Source: Microcoleus sp. AS-A8 (GTDB taxonomy: Bacteria; Cyanobacteriota; Cyanobacteriia; Cyanobacteriales; Coleofasciculaceae). From it: a stretch of 64,000 nt of DNA. The DNA is taken from positions 62,001 to 126,000 of the forward strand of contig JAMPKV010000010.1 in the NCBI GenBank assembly GCA_039962225.1. The letters are read 5' to 3'. This document shows positions 8,694 through 19,125 of this stretch, one piece after another. Within the stretch, counting starts at the first letter, position 1; every line of letters begins with the position of its first letter. Under the pieces are notes generated by a model, which worked only from the letters and a program-made list of their open reading frames with translations, was not told the DNA's origin and ran no database searches. The position numbers and the translations under genes are program-made.

Positions 8694-10490
8694 ATGTTCA
8701 GATTTATCTGGAGCGCTTTGACAGCGAGTCCAGTGGTTTTGGGTGCTTCCTTTTTGGTGGCAAATACTACTTTTGCAGCTCAAAATTCCAAATTAGAACC
8801 TGTTTTTGTAGGGGTTGAGGAACCCACATTCACAGCTTTAAGCCCTTCAGAGATTAGTCTCGCTCAAGATTTGGCAAACCCGACTCTGGATGAACCACAG
8901 CGATCCTCGGAAACGGCAACGGCTGAATCCAGCTCTCAGGATGTAGAACTCGTCAACGACGATAGTGCTGATCCGAGTGCGGATGACTCGATGGGGCAAA
9001 TCACGAATGTTACCCAACTCAGCGATGTCTCACCCGGAGACTGGGCTTATGAAGCGTTGCGATCGCTAGTCGAACGTTACGGCTGTATTGCAGGATATCC
9101 TGACGGCACCTTCCGGGGCAATCGCGCCATGACACGCTATGAATTTGCGGCTGGATTGAATGCTTGTTTGCAACAACTTGAGCGTTTGATGGCTTCTTCC
9201 ACGAGTGTGTTGGTCAGGCGAGAGGACTTAGAAATTCTGCAACGTATCGTTCAGGAATTTCAAACCGAACTCGCCACCTTGGGTACGCGAGTCGATACCC
9301 TAGAAGGCCGTGTTGCCTTTCTGGAAGACCATCAGTTTTCCACCACAACCAAGCTAACAGGGTCGGCAGACATTGGTTTAATTGACGCTTGGGGTGACCG
9401 GAAGGCTGTCCCTTCTGGACAAGAACCCACTGAGGACTTAAATGTTAATGCCTTTGCCCCAGGTCGGGTGGGTCTGAATTTTGACAGCAGTTTCACGGGG
9501 AAAGACCTATTGCGCGTCAAGTTGGAAGCGGGAAATTTCAGCCCCTTGGACGCCTCGGTCACGGGTACAGACATGACCTTGTATGACTTTGATACCCGTA
9601 CTGGCCCTACTGGCAACGATATTGTTCTAGGTTCGCTGTCCTACCGTTTCTCCATTGGCGATCGCCTGGAAGTCTTCATTGCATCTCAAGGCTTGGGGTC
9701 TTCTGACATTGCTCCTCAATTGAATCCGGCTGGAGGGGGACTTTCCCGGTTTGGGCAACGCAACCCCATTTATCGCCTCAGTGATGGTGCAGGCGTGGCG
9801 CTGAATGTTCGATTGAGCGAAGCACTTCTAGCCTCCTTTACTTATTTAGGAAGTCCGGGAAATTTCTCTAGTCCAAGCTTAGAGAGGGGCATCTTCGAGG
9901 GTCAATTTGGAGCCTTAGCTCAGCTATCTTTCTCTCCCACCAAGAGTTTTGATATTGCTTTTACCTACGTGCGTTATTACTCACCTCAACCGGGCGAGGG
10001 AACGAATATCACCGGGAATACGGGCAGTGCCTTGGCTCAAACACCCTTTGGCGAAGAGATCGCGACTTCAGGCAATGCTTATGGTATCGAAGCCCAATAT
10101 CGATTTACTTCTCGTTTTGCCATTGGGGGTTGGGTCGGTATGACCACAGCGCAAGCGGAAGCCGACAGTGCCCTAGTGAATGGTGATCTGGTTAACAAAG
10201 GAGATCAGGCAGAGATTTGGAACTATGCCATCGCGATGGCGTTTCGAGATTTTGGCAAAGAAGGCAACGCCTTGGGTTTCATTTTTGGAATGCCGCCGAG
10301 GGCGCGTGGGAATGATGTGATCAGCCGTAGAGATTTGGATACGTCTTATCGTGTAGAAGGTTTCTTTCGTTACAAGCTGAAAAACAACCTTTTTCTCACT
10401 CCCAGTTTCTTTGTCATTTTCAATCCCGAACATAACAATGCCAATGATTCGATTTTTGTGGGAACATTGCTAACTACATTCAGCTTCTAA
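8694..10490 (+). CDS. Iron-uptake-type porin (SLH domain plus OprB beta-barrel)
   Basis: A Sec signal peptide spans about residues 1-28 (TASPVVLGASFLVANTTFAA). An acidic linker follows, then one S-layer-homology domain near residues 110-160 with DVSPGDWAYEALRSLVERYG and GYPDGTFRGNRAMTRYEF. After that comes a short coiled coil (TELATLGTRVDTLEGRVAFL), and then a long OprB-type beta-barrel ending in an aromatic-rich strand with C-terminal Phe (LLTTFSF). This is the standard cyanobacterial outer-membrane porin plan: the SLH domain contacts the cell wall and the barrel passes small solutes. Some family members have been linked to inorganic iron uptake. The 3' end overlaps the convergent kinase gene by 21 bases. 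Confidence 0.92.
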   Translation: MFRFIWSALTASPVVLGASFLVANTTFAAQNSKLEPVFVGVEEPTFTALSPSEISLAQDLANPTLDEPQRSSETATAESSSQDVELVNDDSADPSADDSMGQITNVTQLSDVSPGDWAYEALRSLVERYGCIAGYPDGTFRGNRAMTRYEFAAGLNACLQQLERLMASSTSVLVRREDLEILQRIVQEFQTELATLGTRVDTLEGRVAFLEDHQFSTTTKLTGSADIGLIDAWGDRKAVPSGQEPTEDLNVNAFAPGRVGLNFDSSFTGKDLLRVKLEAGNFSPLDASVTGTDMTLYDFDTRTGPTGNDIVLGSLSYRFSIGDRLEVFIASQGLGSSDIAPQLNPAGGGLSRFGQRNPIYRLSDGAGVALNVRLSEALLASFTYLGSPGNFSSPSLERGIFEGQFGALAQLSFSPTKSFDIAFTYVRYYSPQPGEGTNITGNTGSALAQTPFGEEIATSGNAYGIEAQYRFTSRFAIGGWVGMTTAQAEADSALVNGDLVNKGDQAEIWNYAIAMAFRDFGKEGNALGFIFGMPPRARGNDVISRRDLDTSYRVEGFFRYKLKNNLFLTPSFFVIFNPEHNNANDSIFVGTLLTTFSF

Positions 10491-13400
10491 TCCGGCAGGC
10501 TGACAGGTGCGGTGGCTGTTCTTACAGGTACAATCAAATTCTGCCCGGTTGGCTGACCCTTCAACAGCCAAATTCATGGCTAAATTTTCCTGGGCTAAGG
10601 CATTATTTTTTGGAGGGTGAATAGGAATAGAAATCAAGAACTCGGTGCCCTGGTTCGGTGCAGAAATACACTGCAATTGACCCCCGTGTTTTTCTACAAC
10701 AATTTGGTAGCTAATAGACATTCCTAAACCTGTACCTGAGCCGATCGGTTTCGTCGTAAAGAACGGATCGAAAATTCTTCGCTGTATCTCTTTCGTCATC
10801 CCTAGGCCGTTATCAGCTATGCGAATGACTAACTGATGACTTTCGTTCACTTCGGTACGAATCCAAATCTTGGGGAATTGGGATTGAGGACTTGGTAATT
10901 GAAAATAGGAACTCCCTGGCTCAGGCTCCATTGCCCATGACTCATTCCTCATTTCCAGGGCATCAATCGCATTCGTGAGGATATTCATGAACACCTGATT
11001 GAGTTGTCCGGCATAACACTTCACTAAGGGCAGGTTGCCGTACTCTTTGATGATTTCGATGCTAGGACGATGTCCTTTATCTTTCAGGCGATGACCAAGA
11101 ATCAGTAGGGTATTATCAAGACCCTCATGAATGTCAACCCATTTTCTCTCAGTTTGCTCAGCTCTGGAAAAGTTACGTAAAGATAAGACGATTTGGCGAA
11201 TGCGATCGGTTCCCATGGTCATCGAAGACAGAATTTTAGGTAAGTCTTCCTTGATGAACTCCAAGTCAATAGCCTCCGTCTCAGCTTGGATTTCTAGTGC
11301 GGGGCGGGTGTAGTATTCTTGATAAAGTTGAATTAGATTGAGCAAGTCTTTTGCATACTGATTAATATGGCTGAGATTGCCGTGGATGAAGTTGAGTGGG
11401 TTGTTGATTTCATGAGCGACACCCGCGACTAACTGCCCTAGAGAGGACATTTTTTCCGACTGAATCAGTTGCGATTGAGTTTGCTGAAGTTCGCGCAGAG
11501 CCACTTCAAGCTGAGTTGCTTTGGTTTGAGCCGTCGTCGCGGCAATGCGACTTTGTTCGTAGAGTTGCGCTTGATTTATCCCGATCGCCAGTTGGTTCGC
11601 AACCGCTTGTAGTAGTTCCAGTTCTTCGTCCGTCCAAGATTGCCAAGAAACCAAACGCCCACAGGTTAGGGTTCCCAATTGACCCGATTGCGTCTCAATG
11701 GGCAGTGATAACAGAGCTGTCGTACCATAAGGGAGTCGCGTCTGCTGCACAGCTTCATGGCTCTGAGTGACCTGATCGACTTGGAAGTCTTCGCGATCAA
11801 CCAGCTTACAGGTAAACGGACGCCAACTTTCTAAGGGATATAAACCCAAAAAGCTGGGCAAATCGGGATTTTTGGCCTCTTTAACCACATCCCAACCGGA
11901 AGAAGTTCCGTCTTTTGTATACCAGGCAAAGACGCAGACATCAATAGCTAATCGGTGGTAGATTTCTTGTACGGCGGTTTCTAAGATAGTCTCCAAAGCC
12001 AGGGAGTTGCGAATCTGACTGGCAAGGCGGTTGAGCAGTGTTTCCCGACAGGCTAAGTCCCGAAATCTCGCTTCGCTTCGCTGTAGTTCCGCCGCAGTCC
12101 GCTTGCGCTCCTCAATCTCACCTTGCAATTTCCTAATCGCTTGCCTTAATTCGGTGGTACGCTCCTCAACTCGAATTTCTAACTCTTGTTTGGCTGTCCT
12201 GAGTGCTTCTTCTGCCTGTTTGCGTTCGGTGATGTCGATCATCACGCCTTCTAAGTAGCCCTCTTTGCCATATAACTTGCCAGAGTAGGACACCCAAAAT
12301 AGCGAACCGTCTTGTCGGCGAACTTGGGATTCAAAATTTTCGACAAATCCTTGCTCAAGTAGCTGCTGTTTGAGATTCTCTCTATCGGCTGGATTGGCAT
12401 ACAAATCAATAGTTCTTACTCCTTGATAAGAATCGAAGCCAAACATCTTTAATACAGCCTCGTTCGCATCCAGAACCGTACCATCCGCGAGACTATTGCG
12501 AAACATGCCGACTAATGAATTGTGGAAGAGGTTTCTGTACTTTTGTTCGCTTTGTTGCAGTTCTAGCTCTGCCTGCCTGCGTTCAGTAATATCTTCGTAA
12601 GTGCCAAGGATGCCGACAACATTTCCTTGTGCGTCATGAAGTGGAACCTTGTTCGTGTCCACCCAAGCCTGTTTACCATTCGCTTGGAGTTGGGGTTCAA
12701 TGATGTGATATTCGGGTGTATCCGTCTCCATCACACGGGCGTCGCACTCCCGGAAAAAGTCTGCTTCCTCCTGCTTCCAAGGCAAATCGTAGTCAGTTTT
12801 GCCAACAATCTCCTCTGGAGTAGAACAGCCAGCAGCCAGGGCGAAGTTGCGATTGCAACCAAAGTAGACTGAATTTCTGTCTTTCCAGAAGATAAACTGG
12901 GGGATATTCTCCAGAACTAACTCTAGGAACTCTTCTTTTTCTTGAAGGGCTTTTTCGCTTTGCTTGCGATCGCTAATATCAGTGATGAACCCTTCAACGC
13001 CAAGTACCTCACCCTTGCTGCCAAATACTCCGCTGCCCTTCTCCCAGACCCATTTCTCTTCACCGGATTGGGTACGAATGCGATACTCAACCACATAAGG
13101 TTGCTTGTTGGCAACAGCTTGCTCCAGCGTACTGAGAACTTTTGGTAAGTCTTCGGGATGTGTAATAGAGTTATACGAAACTACTCCACTTTCTAAGAGT
13201 TCTTCGCTGGTATAGCCAGTCAAGTTCAGGCAACCTTCGCTGAGGTATCTCATTGACCATTCCGGGTCGTTTGAGCAGGAGAAAGCAATACCGGGAAGTG
13301 AATTAATCAGTGAGGCAAGCCTGCGCTGGCTTTCTGCGAGTTCCGCCTCTTTCCGTCTGCGCTCAGTGATATCCCGAAAGCTACAAACTCTGCCAACAAT

Positions 13401-15272
13401 GTTTCCTCCTATCCGCTGGGGCAACGAATAGCGCTCGAAAATTCTCCCATCTTCGAGTTCTACGATACCGTAGCCTTCTGCGTCCACTTGGGACAATAAT
13501 CCTTGTGTTTGGCTTATAAAGGCTTCGGGTTCTTTTAGCTGCTCTACGAGCAACGGCACGAGTTGCTTGATCTCTTGTGAGGCGATGACCGATTCATGGA
13601 TACCCCACATCTCGATAAACTTTTGATTAACAGTCGCTATGTGTGTCCCATTTTGGCTGACAATAATGCCATCGGCAGTGGCTTCAAGCGTCCCACGCAG
13701 TAGAGAGAGTGAGTGTTCTAATTCCTCCTCCGCTCGTTTACGTTCGCTAATCTCCCTCAACAATTGCTCATTGATCGTCCTTAATTGGGCCGTGCGCTCC
13801 TCAACTCGGATTTCCAGCTCTTGTTTAGCTTGTTTTATAGCTTCCTCTGCAATCTTACGCTCAGTAATGTCTTTCGCGAAGCAGTGATGACCGATAAATT
13901 GGTGTCGCGAATCATAAGCGGCAACCATCACCACTTGCTTGTAAAAGTTAGAACCATCTTTGCGTACAGCCCTTGCTTCTACTTCCGCCTTACCAGTTTT
14001 GAGCATTTGTTGATAGACATCGATCAACTTTGGCACATCGTCAGGATGGACCGTTTGCTGCCATGCCATACCAATCATTTCTTCAGGTTGGTAACCCAGT
14101 GTACTGGCATACGCTTTGTTTACAGTGATGTAGCGCCCTTGGGTATCCAGCCGCGAAATCCCCTCCACAGCGTTTTCTAGAGCCGTGTTTAATTGACGCA
14201 GTTCTTCCTCTGCCTGCTTGCGAACCGTGATATCCCGCGTGATTGCTAAGTGTATCAGTGTTCCATCTGATTCACTGGGCAGAGGGACAGCATGAGTTTC
14301 CATCCAGCGACGGGTACCTTGCAATCCAATAATCTCGAATTCAAGGCTACCCCTGTTGCCCTGGCAAACACTCTCATTGAGAGCAATAAACGCCTCTCTA
14401 TGCTCTGGCGTAATCAAGGAATAGACTGACTGACCCATCACAGCATCAGCGCTGGGAGCCTCAATCATGGCAAGTCCAGCTGCATTCATATCCAGTAGGG
14501 TGCCGTCAGCTGCCACGAGCTTCACGCATTCCGGTTCGGTTTCGATGATGGTTCGCAAGCGATGCTCGCTGTCTTTAAGCCGCTGTGCTGCCTGTTTGCG
14601 TTCGGTGATGTCTTCGACTGTGCCAACATGACCAATCAGTTTGCCCTTGTCCGAGAACATAGGCGATGAGCGGATGTGAACCCAGCGAACCGTTCCTTCC
14701 TTGGTTTGGAAGCGAAACTCGTCGGAGTATTCGCGACCTTCACGAGTACTCTTTGACCAATCTGCAAATACTCTCTCCCGATCTTCCGGATAAACCGACT
14801 GCGACCAACCCACTCCCAAGCTTTCCTCAAGAGTAAAACCACAGATAGCCTGACAGCGTGGATTCGTGTAGGTGCAACGACCCTCGACATCTGTGAGAAA
14901 AATGCCGACGGGTGAGCAAGCACTCAAAGACTGAAACCGCTGTTCGTTCTCCCGCAACCTTTGCTCTGCTTGCTGGGCAAGAATGATGTCGCGCACGCAG
15001 GGCAGGTTCCCTGATTCTTGTTCTTGGTCAGGGAAGGGTGTGACAAAAAGCTGTGGGTCAAATGGTTCGCCCCTCCAAGGGCAGAGACGAGCGGCCGATA
15101 ATTCTTCTAAGAAGGCACCTACTTCCTGCAAAACTTCCTCCAGCCAATTTTGTTGTGGCAAAGGCAATTGATTTACATTTTGGTGTAGCGAGAGCCAGTG
15201 ATTACGCTCGGCGCACTGGCGAAGCCGATCGCGCATGGCTTCTATTTGATCAGCAAATTCTTCCACTTGCAA
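10470..15272 (-). CDS. Multi-PAS/GAF sensor histidine kinase
   Basis: About 1,600 residues. After a roughly 110-residue N-terminal segment there are seven PAS domains, most ending in the DITERK-type motif. A GAF domain follows (about residues 1100-1270), then a coiled coil, a dimerisation/phosphoacceptor helix with [14 protein letters not shown] (His is the acceptor), and a HATPase domain with [14 protein letters not shown] and [13 protein letters not shown] boxes. The absence of membrane segments suggests a cytosolic sensor. The open frame extends to TTG 15305. AAGGAGG just upstream supports initiation at TTG 15272 (5-base spacing) or GTG 15266. A roughly 27-residue low-complexity insert interrupts the HATPase between NAIDALE and KIWIRTEV. 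No response-regulator gene is adjacent, so the partner is unknown. Confidence 0.9.
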   Translation of the reverse strand: MQVEEFADQIEAMRDRLRQCAERNHWLSLHQNVNQLPLPQQNWLEEVLQEVGAFLEELSAARLCPWRGEPFDPQLFVTPFPDQEQESGNLPCVRDIILAQQAEQRLRENEQRFQSLSACSPVGIFLTDVEGRCTYTNPRCQAICGFTLEESLGVGWSQSVYPEDRERVFADWSKSTREGREYSDEFRFQTKEGTVRWVHIRSSPMFSDKGKLIGHVGTVEDITERKQAAQRLKDSEHRLRTIIETEPECVKLVAADGTLLDMNAAGLAMIEAPSADAVMGQSVYSLITPEHREAFIALNESVCQGNRGSLEFEIIGLQGTRRWMETHAVPLPSESDGTLIHLAITRDITVRKQAEEELRQLNTALENAVEGISRLDTQGRYITVNKAYASTLGYQPEEMIGMAWQQTVHPDDVPKLIDVYQQMLKTGKAEVEARAVRKDGSNFYKQVVMVAAYDSRHQFIGHHCFAKDITERKIAEEAIKQAKQELEIRVEERTAQLRTINEQLLREISERKRAEEELEHSLSLLRGTLEATADGIIVSQNGTHIATVNQKFIEMWGIHESVIASQEIKQLVPLLVEQLKEPEAFISQTQGLLSQVDAEGYGIVELEDGRIFERYSLPQRIGGNIVGRVCSFRDITERRRKEAELAESQRRLASLINSLPGIAFSCSNDPEWSMRYLSEGCLNLTGYTSEELLESGVVSYNSITHPEDLPKVLSTLEQAVANKQPYVVEYRIRTQSGEEKWVWEKGSGVFGSKGEVLGVEGFITDISDRKQSEKALQEKEEFLELVLENIPQFIFWKDRNSVYFGCNRNFALAAGCSTPEEIVGKTDYDLPWKQEEADFFRECDARVMETDTPEYHIIEPQLQANGKQAWVDTNKVPLHDAQGNVVGILGTYEDITERRQAELELQQSEQKYRNLFHNSLVGMFRNSLADGTVLDANEAVLKMFGFDSYQGVRTIDLYANPADRENLKQQLLEQGFVENFESQVRRQDGSLFWVSYSGKLYGKEGYLEGVMIDITERKQAEEALRTAKQELEIRVEERTTELRQAIRKLQGEIEERKRTAAELQRSEARFRDLACRETLLNRLASQIRNSLALETILETAVQEIYHRLAIDVCVFAWYTKDGTSSGWDVVKEAKNPDLPSFLGLYPLESWRPFTCKLVDREDFQVDQVTQSHEAVQQTRLPYGTTALLSLPIETQSGQLGTLTCGRLVSWQSWTDEELELLQAVANQLAIGINQAQLYEQSRIAATTAQTKATQLEVALRELQQTQSQLIQSEKMSSLGQLVAGVAHEINNPLNFIHGNLSHINQYAKDLLNLIQLYQEYYTRPALEIQAETEAIDLEFIKEDLPKILSSMTMGTDRIRQIVLSLRNFSRAEQTERKWVDIHEGLDNTLLILGHRLKDKGHRPSIEIIKEYGNLPLVKCYAGQLNQVFMNILTNAIDALEMRNESWAMEPEPGSSYFQLPSPQSQFPKIWIRTEVNESHQLVIRIADNGLGMTKEIQRRIFDPFFTTKPIGSGTGLGMSISYQIVVEKHGGQLQCISAPNQGTEFLISIPIHPPKNNALAQENLAMNLAVEGSANRAEFDCTCKNSHRTCQPAGLEAECS

Positions 15273-15807
15273 GGCTGCCTCCTTCTGTATTGCTCTATCT
15301 GCCAAAATGTGTCATATCCCTTCAGCTTATTGGTGATCTGACTTGACAAAGCTAGATTTTTTAAATTAAAGATACTTTTGATAATTTCAAAAAATAAAAA
15401 CTCTTTAATTTTTATTTTTGTTTATTAAGATTTGGCTGCATCTACTACAAGTAGTAATTTTAAGCAAGAGTCACGGCTTTGGATGGTACTCTACAGCGAT
15501 GTTTCGGGAAAAGAGGTAATCACACTTGTACACCAAAGATTTTTAGGGAAATTAGTCAACTAACTCTCTATCTAAAGAGAGGTTTCACTGGATAAATTAA
15601 TTTTACTCTCTCAGGATTTATGAAGTAGCCTATTAAAATTTCGGTTTCAGTAACCGTGTAATTTCCCCAAAATCGCGATCGCGCCTTTAAGCCCGATTTC
15701 ATCACCCAATAAACAGGCGCTTCCTGATGTAGAAGCGCCCAAGACAGTGCCACTCCTATGAGTTCGAGGGTGTGGATAGACTCGAACGCGGGAGTCTTGT
15801 GGCAGAA
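15273..15807. other. AT-rich intergenic region
   Basis: The first 250 bases upstream of the kinase gene are very AT-rich and probably hold its promoter. A 61-codon minus-strand frame at 15568-15753 has no recognisable product and is not called. Near the right end GTTCGAG and CTCGAAC form a 7-bp inverted repeat around a 12-base loop (15762-15787), with no T-tract after it; I could not fold the area into a tRNA. Confidence 0.5.
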
Positions 15808-16956
15808 CTAGGTGAATTGACGCTGGGATTGAATTGAGCCGTTCTCGACTGAAGGAAGACCGAGAGACTGAGGGGTTTGTTCTGAAGAGTGATTTTGGAT
15901 GCGATCGCCACTGTGCACATCAAACCAATGAATCGCTTGCGGTGACATGGATAGGCTCACCTCTTCTCCTTCCCACGCCTGATGCGCCGGCAACAAAGCC
16001 CGTATCCTCACCTCTGAACCCTTCACCATAACGCTGATTAAATTCTGCATCCCCAAGTTTTCCACCAAGAAAATGCGACCCTGAACCGTCACCCGATCCT
16101 CTGGGCTGGCAAGGTGAACATCTTCTGGACGAATGCCCAGAACAACCTGTGAAGGCGGTGTGGGTAAGTTGGGTATCGGAATCCTAAACTCACCTAAGAT
16201 CGCTTGATTGCCTTGGCAGGAGAGAGTCAATAGGTTCATTTGGGGGCTACCGACAAAACCCGCCACAAATTGGTTAGCCGGTCTGGTGTAGATTTCCTGG
16301 GGCGGTGCCAACTGTTGCAAGTTCCCGTCGTAGAGTACAGCCACTTTGCTAGAAAGAGTCATGGCTTCCGTCTGGTCGTGAGTCACATAAACCACAGGTG
16401 CCTGCTGCTTCTCGAATAGCTGTTTTAAATCCGCCCGCACTTGCTCCCGCAACAAGGCATCCAGGTTACTCAAAGGTTCATCCAACAAAAAGACATCCGG
16501 TTGGCGCACCAGAGCACGAGCGAGAGCAACCCGTTGCCGTTGCCCCCCCGACATCTGACCCGGTTTGCGATCCATTAAGCTTTGTAGCCCCAGCTTCTGG
16601 GCTACATCCTCGACGCGCCGCCGGATTTCATCGGAGGGCATTTTGCGTAGCCTTAAACCAGCCGCGATGTTATCCGCAACCGTCATGTGGGGGTAGAGAG
16701 CGTAGCTTTGGAATACCATGGCAATGTTGCGCTTGCCAGGGCCAACACGGCTGACATCGCGCCCATTAATCACCACTCTGCCACGGGTCGGTGGCTCCAA
16801 CCCAGCAATTAAGCGTAGTAGGGTTGATTTACCACATCCCGATGGGCCTAGCAGGGTAAGAAACTCCCCTTCATTAACATCTATACTGATGTCTTTGACA
16901 GGAATGACTTTAGGCGTGTACGTTTTGTTGAGATTTATGAGTTCAAGGTTGGCCAT
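15808..16956 (-). CDS. Sugar ABC transporter ATP-binding protein (MalK/UgpC type)
   Basis: The 382-residue ATPase has Walker A GPSGCGKST (about residues 37-45), Q-loop region VFQSYALYPHMTV, signature LSGGQ-like MSGGQRQRVALARAL, Walker B VFLLDEPLSNLD and the switch His in YVTHDQTEAMTL. A C-terminal TOBE/MalK regulatory region of about 140 residues follows, so it belongs to the CUT1 carbohydrate importer class that energises two permeases with a binding protein. The matching permeases and binding protein lie just upstream on the same strand, separated by 292 bases that include a hairpin, so the ATPase may be partly uncoupled from them in transcription. Shared MalK-type ATPases can serve several importers. 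The start ATG at 16956 gives the expected N terminus. Confidence 0.93.
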   Translation of the reverse strand: MANLELINLNKTYTPKVIPVKDISIDVNEGEFLTLLGPSGCGKSTLLRLIAGLEPPTRGRVVINGRDVSRVGPGKRNIAMVFQSYALYPHMTVADNIAAGLRLRKMPSDEIRRRVEDVAQKLGLQSLMDRKPGQMSGGQRQRVALARALVRQPDVFLLDEPLSNLDALLREQVRADLKQLFEKQQAPVVYVTHDQTEAMTLSSKVAVLYDGNLQQLAPPQEIYTRPANQFVAGFVGSPQMNLLTLSCQGNQAILGEFRIPIPNLPTPPSQVVLGIRPEDVHLASPEDRVTVQGRIFLVENLGMQNLISVMVKGSEVRIRALLPAHQAWEGEEVSLSMSPQAIHWFDVHSGDRIQNHSSEQTPQSLGLPSVENGSIQSQRQFT

Positions 16957-17206
16957 AGTTTTTATTACTTATTTCACACAAATTTTTGGGGTAGATTTAA
17001 ACCTGATTAGACAATTAATTCAGGGTTATTTTCAATAAATTTACCGATTAAGGGCAAGAATTAAAGGTGAATTAATCATGTATTAAAACTCACAATTTAT
17101 CCTTCCTTGTGTCGGCAGAATCCAGTGAACAGTAGATTGGTAACATGCAATACCATCGGCTTTTCTATGTAAAGTTTGACTACAGATGATTGCGATTTTA
17201 TTGACA

Positions 17207-17224
17207 TTCGCCTACTTAGGCGAA
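17207..17224. repeat. 8-bp perfect inverted repeat downstream of the permease gene
   Basis: TTCGCCTA and TAGGCGAA are separated by two bases. The repeat lies 25 bases past the stop of the 17249-18118 permease gene on the minus strand. It lacks a clear T-tract, so it may be an attenuator, an RNA-stabilising hairpin or a chance palindrome between the permease and ATPase genes. Confidence 0.45.
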
Positions 17225-17248
17225 GCTTGAGAAAAGCCTTGCTCCCAA

Positions 17249-18118
17249 CTATCCTTTGACAGCACCAGCGGTTAAACCCTGGACAATCTTACGCTGGAAC
17301 AACAGCACCAGTATAACTAAAGGTAAGGTTCCTAATACTGTAGCAGCCGCAATCGGCCCATAGGGAATTTCAAAAGCCGATGCCCCGCTTAACTGAGCTG
17401 TGGCAACGGGTATTGTCTTCATCGATTCGCGGGTGATAAACGTTAAGGCAAAAATGAACTCATTCCAGGCAGAGATAAAGGTGAGAATGCCGGTTGTCAC
17501 CAGTGCAGGCAGCGTCATCGGCAGCACAATCCTAATTAGCATTTCCACCGTATTGTAGCCATCTACTTTGGCAGAATCTTCCAAATCTTTCGGCAGTTGT
17601 TGGAAAAAACTCCGCATAACTAAAATCGTTAACGGCAAATTAATCGCGGTGTAAGGAAGAATCAGAGCCAAGTAGTTATTTCCTAAATGGGTCATTCTGA
17701 CCACTTCTAACAGTCCCAAAAAAAGCAGAACTGCCGGAAATAGCGTAACGATCAAGACAGCTCCAAGGATTATTTTTTCGCCCGATAGTCGCATCCGTGC
17801 CAAGGCATAAGCCGCAGGAGTACCTAAGGCTAACGCTAGCAATGTTGAAGTGATGGAAACAAACGCACTATTGATGATGTACAAAGTAAAGGGACGCCGC
17901 ACGAATAAAGACAGATAGTGTCCGAGGGTGAGCCGCGTGGGAAAGTAAACAGCGGGAATGGCAGAGATATCTGGATTGACTTTGAAGGATGTTAGTACCT
18001 GCCAAAGAACTGGCCCCATGAAGAAAATAACGACAAAAAAAACAGAGATGGGCAAAATAATTTTTCGCCAGTTGAAGGTAGAGGTTTTTTGAGCGGGTTG
18101 ATCGTGTGCGATAGCCAT
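17249..18118 (-). CDS. Sugar ABC transporter permease (MalG/UgpE type)
   Basis: The 289-residue protein has six predicted membrane spans. The first is at about residues 18-42 (ILPISVFFVVIFFMGPVLWQ). The conserved cytoplasmic EAA-type loop near residues 190-215 reads SAKVDGYNTVEMLIRIVLPM. It is the second, MalG-like inner-membrane subunit of a CUT1 sugar importer. The EAA loop docks on the ATPase, and the length is normal. The gene follows the MalF-like permease with a 51-base gap that contains a GGTTGAA heptamer repeat. The three membrane/binding genes run in the usual order of binding protein, MalF-like, MalG-like. Several solutes are possible, including trehalose, maltose-type sugars and glucosylglycerol; the sequence does not decide. 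Confidence 0.92.
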   Translation of the reverse strand: MAIAHDQPAQKTSTFNWRKIILPISVFFVVIFFMGPVLWQVLTSFKVNPDISAIPAVYFPTRLTLGHYLSLFVRRPFTLYIINSAFVSITSTLLALALGTPAAYALARMRLSGEKIILGAVLIVTLFPAVLLFLGLLEVVRMTHLGNNYLALILPYTAINLPLTILVMRSFFQQLPKDLEDSAKVDGYNTVEMLIRIVLPMTLPALVTTGILTFISAWNEFIFALTFITRESMKTIPVATAQLSGASAFEIPYGPIAAATVLGTLPLVILVLLFQRKIVQGLTAGAVKG

Positions 18119-18120
18119 AG

Positions 18121-18152
18121 GGTTGAAGGTTGAAGGTTTAAGGTTGAAGGTG
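18121..18152. repeat. GGTTGAA-type heptamer repeats between permease genes
   Basis: Units of GGTTGAA with a degenerate GGTTTAA copy run in tandem in the short gap between the two permease genes. The same motif forms a longer run at 28865-28908 upstream of the RNase D-like gene. Confidence 0.65.
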
Positions 18153-18169
18153 CAAAAGACAACTTTTAA

Positions 18170-19090
18170 CTATCTCGCTCCTGCGGCATTGGCACGGGTT
18201 CTGGACAAGAAATAAGCCGCGATCGCCACAGCGGCAATCAGTAACACAAAAGTCACAACCACGAGTGCCGCTCCATAACCAAAATCCAAGTAACGCATCA
18301 CGGTACCATAAATATAGAGAGAAACTGTTTCCGTGGCTCCCCCTGGCCCACCCCCAGTCATCACCTGAATTAGGTCAAAAATGCCGAACGCTTGGGCAAA
18401 TCGGAACAACAACGCAATCACAATTTGGGGCATTAATAGGGGGATGGTGATTTTCCAAAAACTCTGCCAGGGAGTCGCCCCATCAATAGAATGAGCCTCG
18501 TAGAGGTCAGTGGAAATGGATTGCAACCCAGCCAACAAAAGGATGGCAATAAACGGTGTTGTTTTCCAAACATCGGCGAGAACCACAGCCACCATAGCTA
18601 AAGTGGGATCGCCTAGCCAGGTAATGCCCGTATTAATGATTCCCAAGCGTATGAGGATGTCATTAACAACCCCGAATTGGTCATTAAAAATCCAAGCCCA
18701 AGCGAGTCCCATTAAAGCAGTTGGCAACGCCCAAGGAATTAGGGTAATCGTTCGGACAATCCCGCGCCCTTTAAAGGATTGATTGAGTACCAATGCCACA
18801 CCCATTCCTAATACTAATTCCAGTAAAACGGAGGCGGCGGTAAAGATGCTCGTGTTCCACATACTTCGCCAGAAGCGCCCATCGCCCACCATTCGTCCGT
18901 AGTTGTACAAGCCGGAGAATTCTGTTTGTAGTTGGGTGCCCAAATTTTGCGTGAATAGACTTAACCAGAAAGCGCGTCCAATGGGATAAGCAAATACCAG
19001 CAACAGTAGGATGATAGCGGGTAAGAGTAGAAACCACCCAGTCCGCTGTTCTTGTTCTCGAATTACGTCTCTTACCTGTGCAGTAGTCAT
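18170..19090 (-). CDS. Sugar ABC transporter permease (MalF/UgpA type)
   Basis: The 306-residue protein has six predicted membrane segments. The first is LLLPAIILLLLVFAYPIG (about residues 19-36). The EAA-type loop near residue 205 contains EAHSIDGATPWQSFWKITIP, which contacts the ATPase. It is the MalF-like half of the CUT1 importer and lacks the extra periplasmic domain of E. coli MalF, as most family members do. It begins 35 bases downstream of the binding-protein stop, so the two are very likely co-transcribed. ATG at 19090 is the natural start, preceded by a short GAAGGAT-type repeat that also offers Shine-Dalgarno character. Confidence 0.92.
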   Translation of the reverse strand: MTTAQVRDVIREQEQRTGWFLLLPAIILLLLVFAYPIGRAFWLSLFTQNLGTQLQTEFSGLYNYGRMVGDGRFWRSMWNTSIFTAASVLLELVLGMGVALVLNQSFKGRGIVRTITLIPWALPTALMGLAWAWIFNDQFGVVNDILIRLGIINTGITWLGDPTLAMVAVVLADVWKTTPFIAILLLAGLQSISTDLYEAHSIDGATPWQSFWKITIPLLMPQIVIALLFRFAQAFGIFDLIQVMTGGGPGGATETVSLYIYGTVMRYLDFGYGAALVVVTFVLLIAAVAIAAYFLSRTRANAAGAR

Positions 19091-19125
19091 TTGAAATGTG
19101 AAGGATGAAGGATGAAGTGCGAATC

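Noticed and set aside
15755-15800. tRNA-like sequence with GTTCGAGTC on the minus strand
   Set aside because: The GTTCGAG/CTCGAAC pair looks like a T-arm, but no acceptor stem, D-arm or anticodon arm can be built around it.
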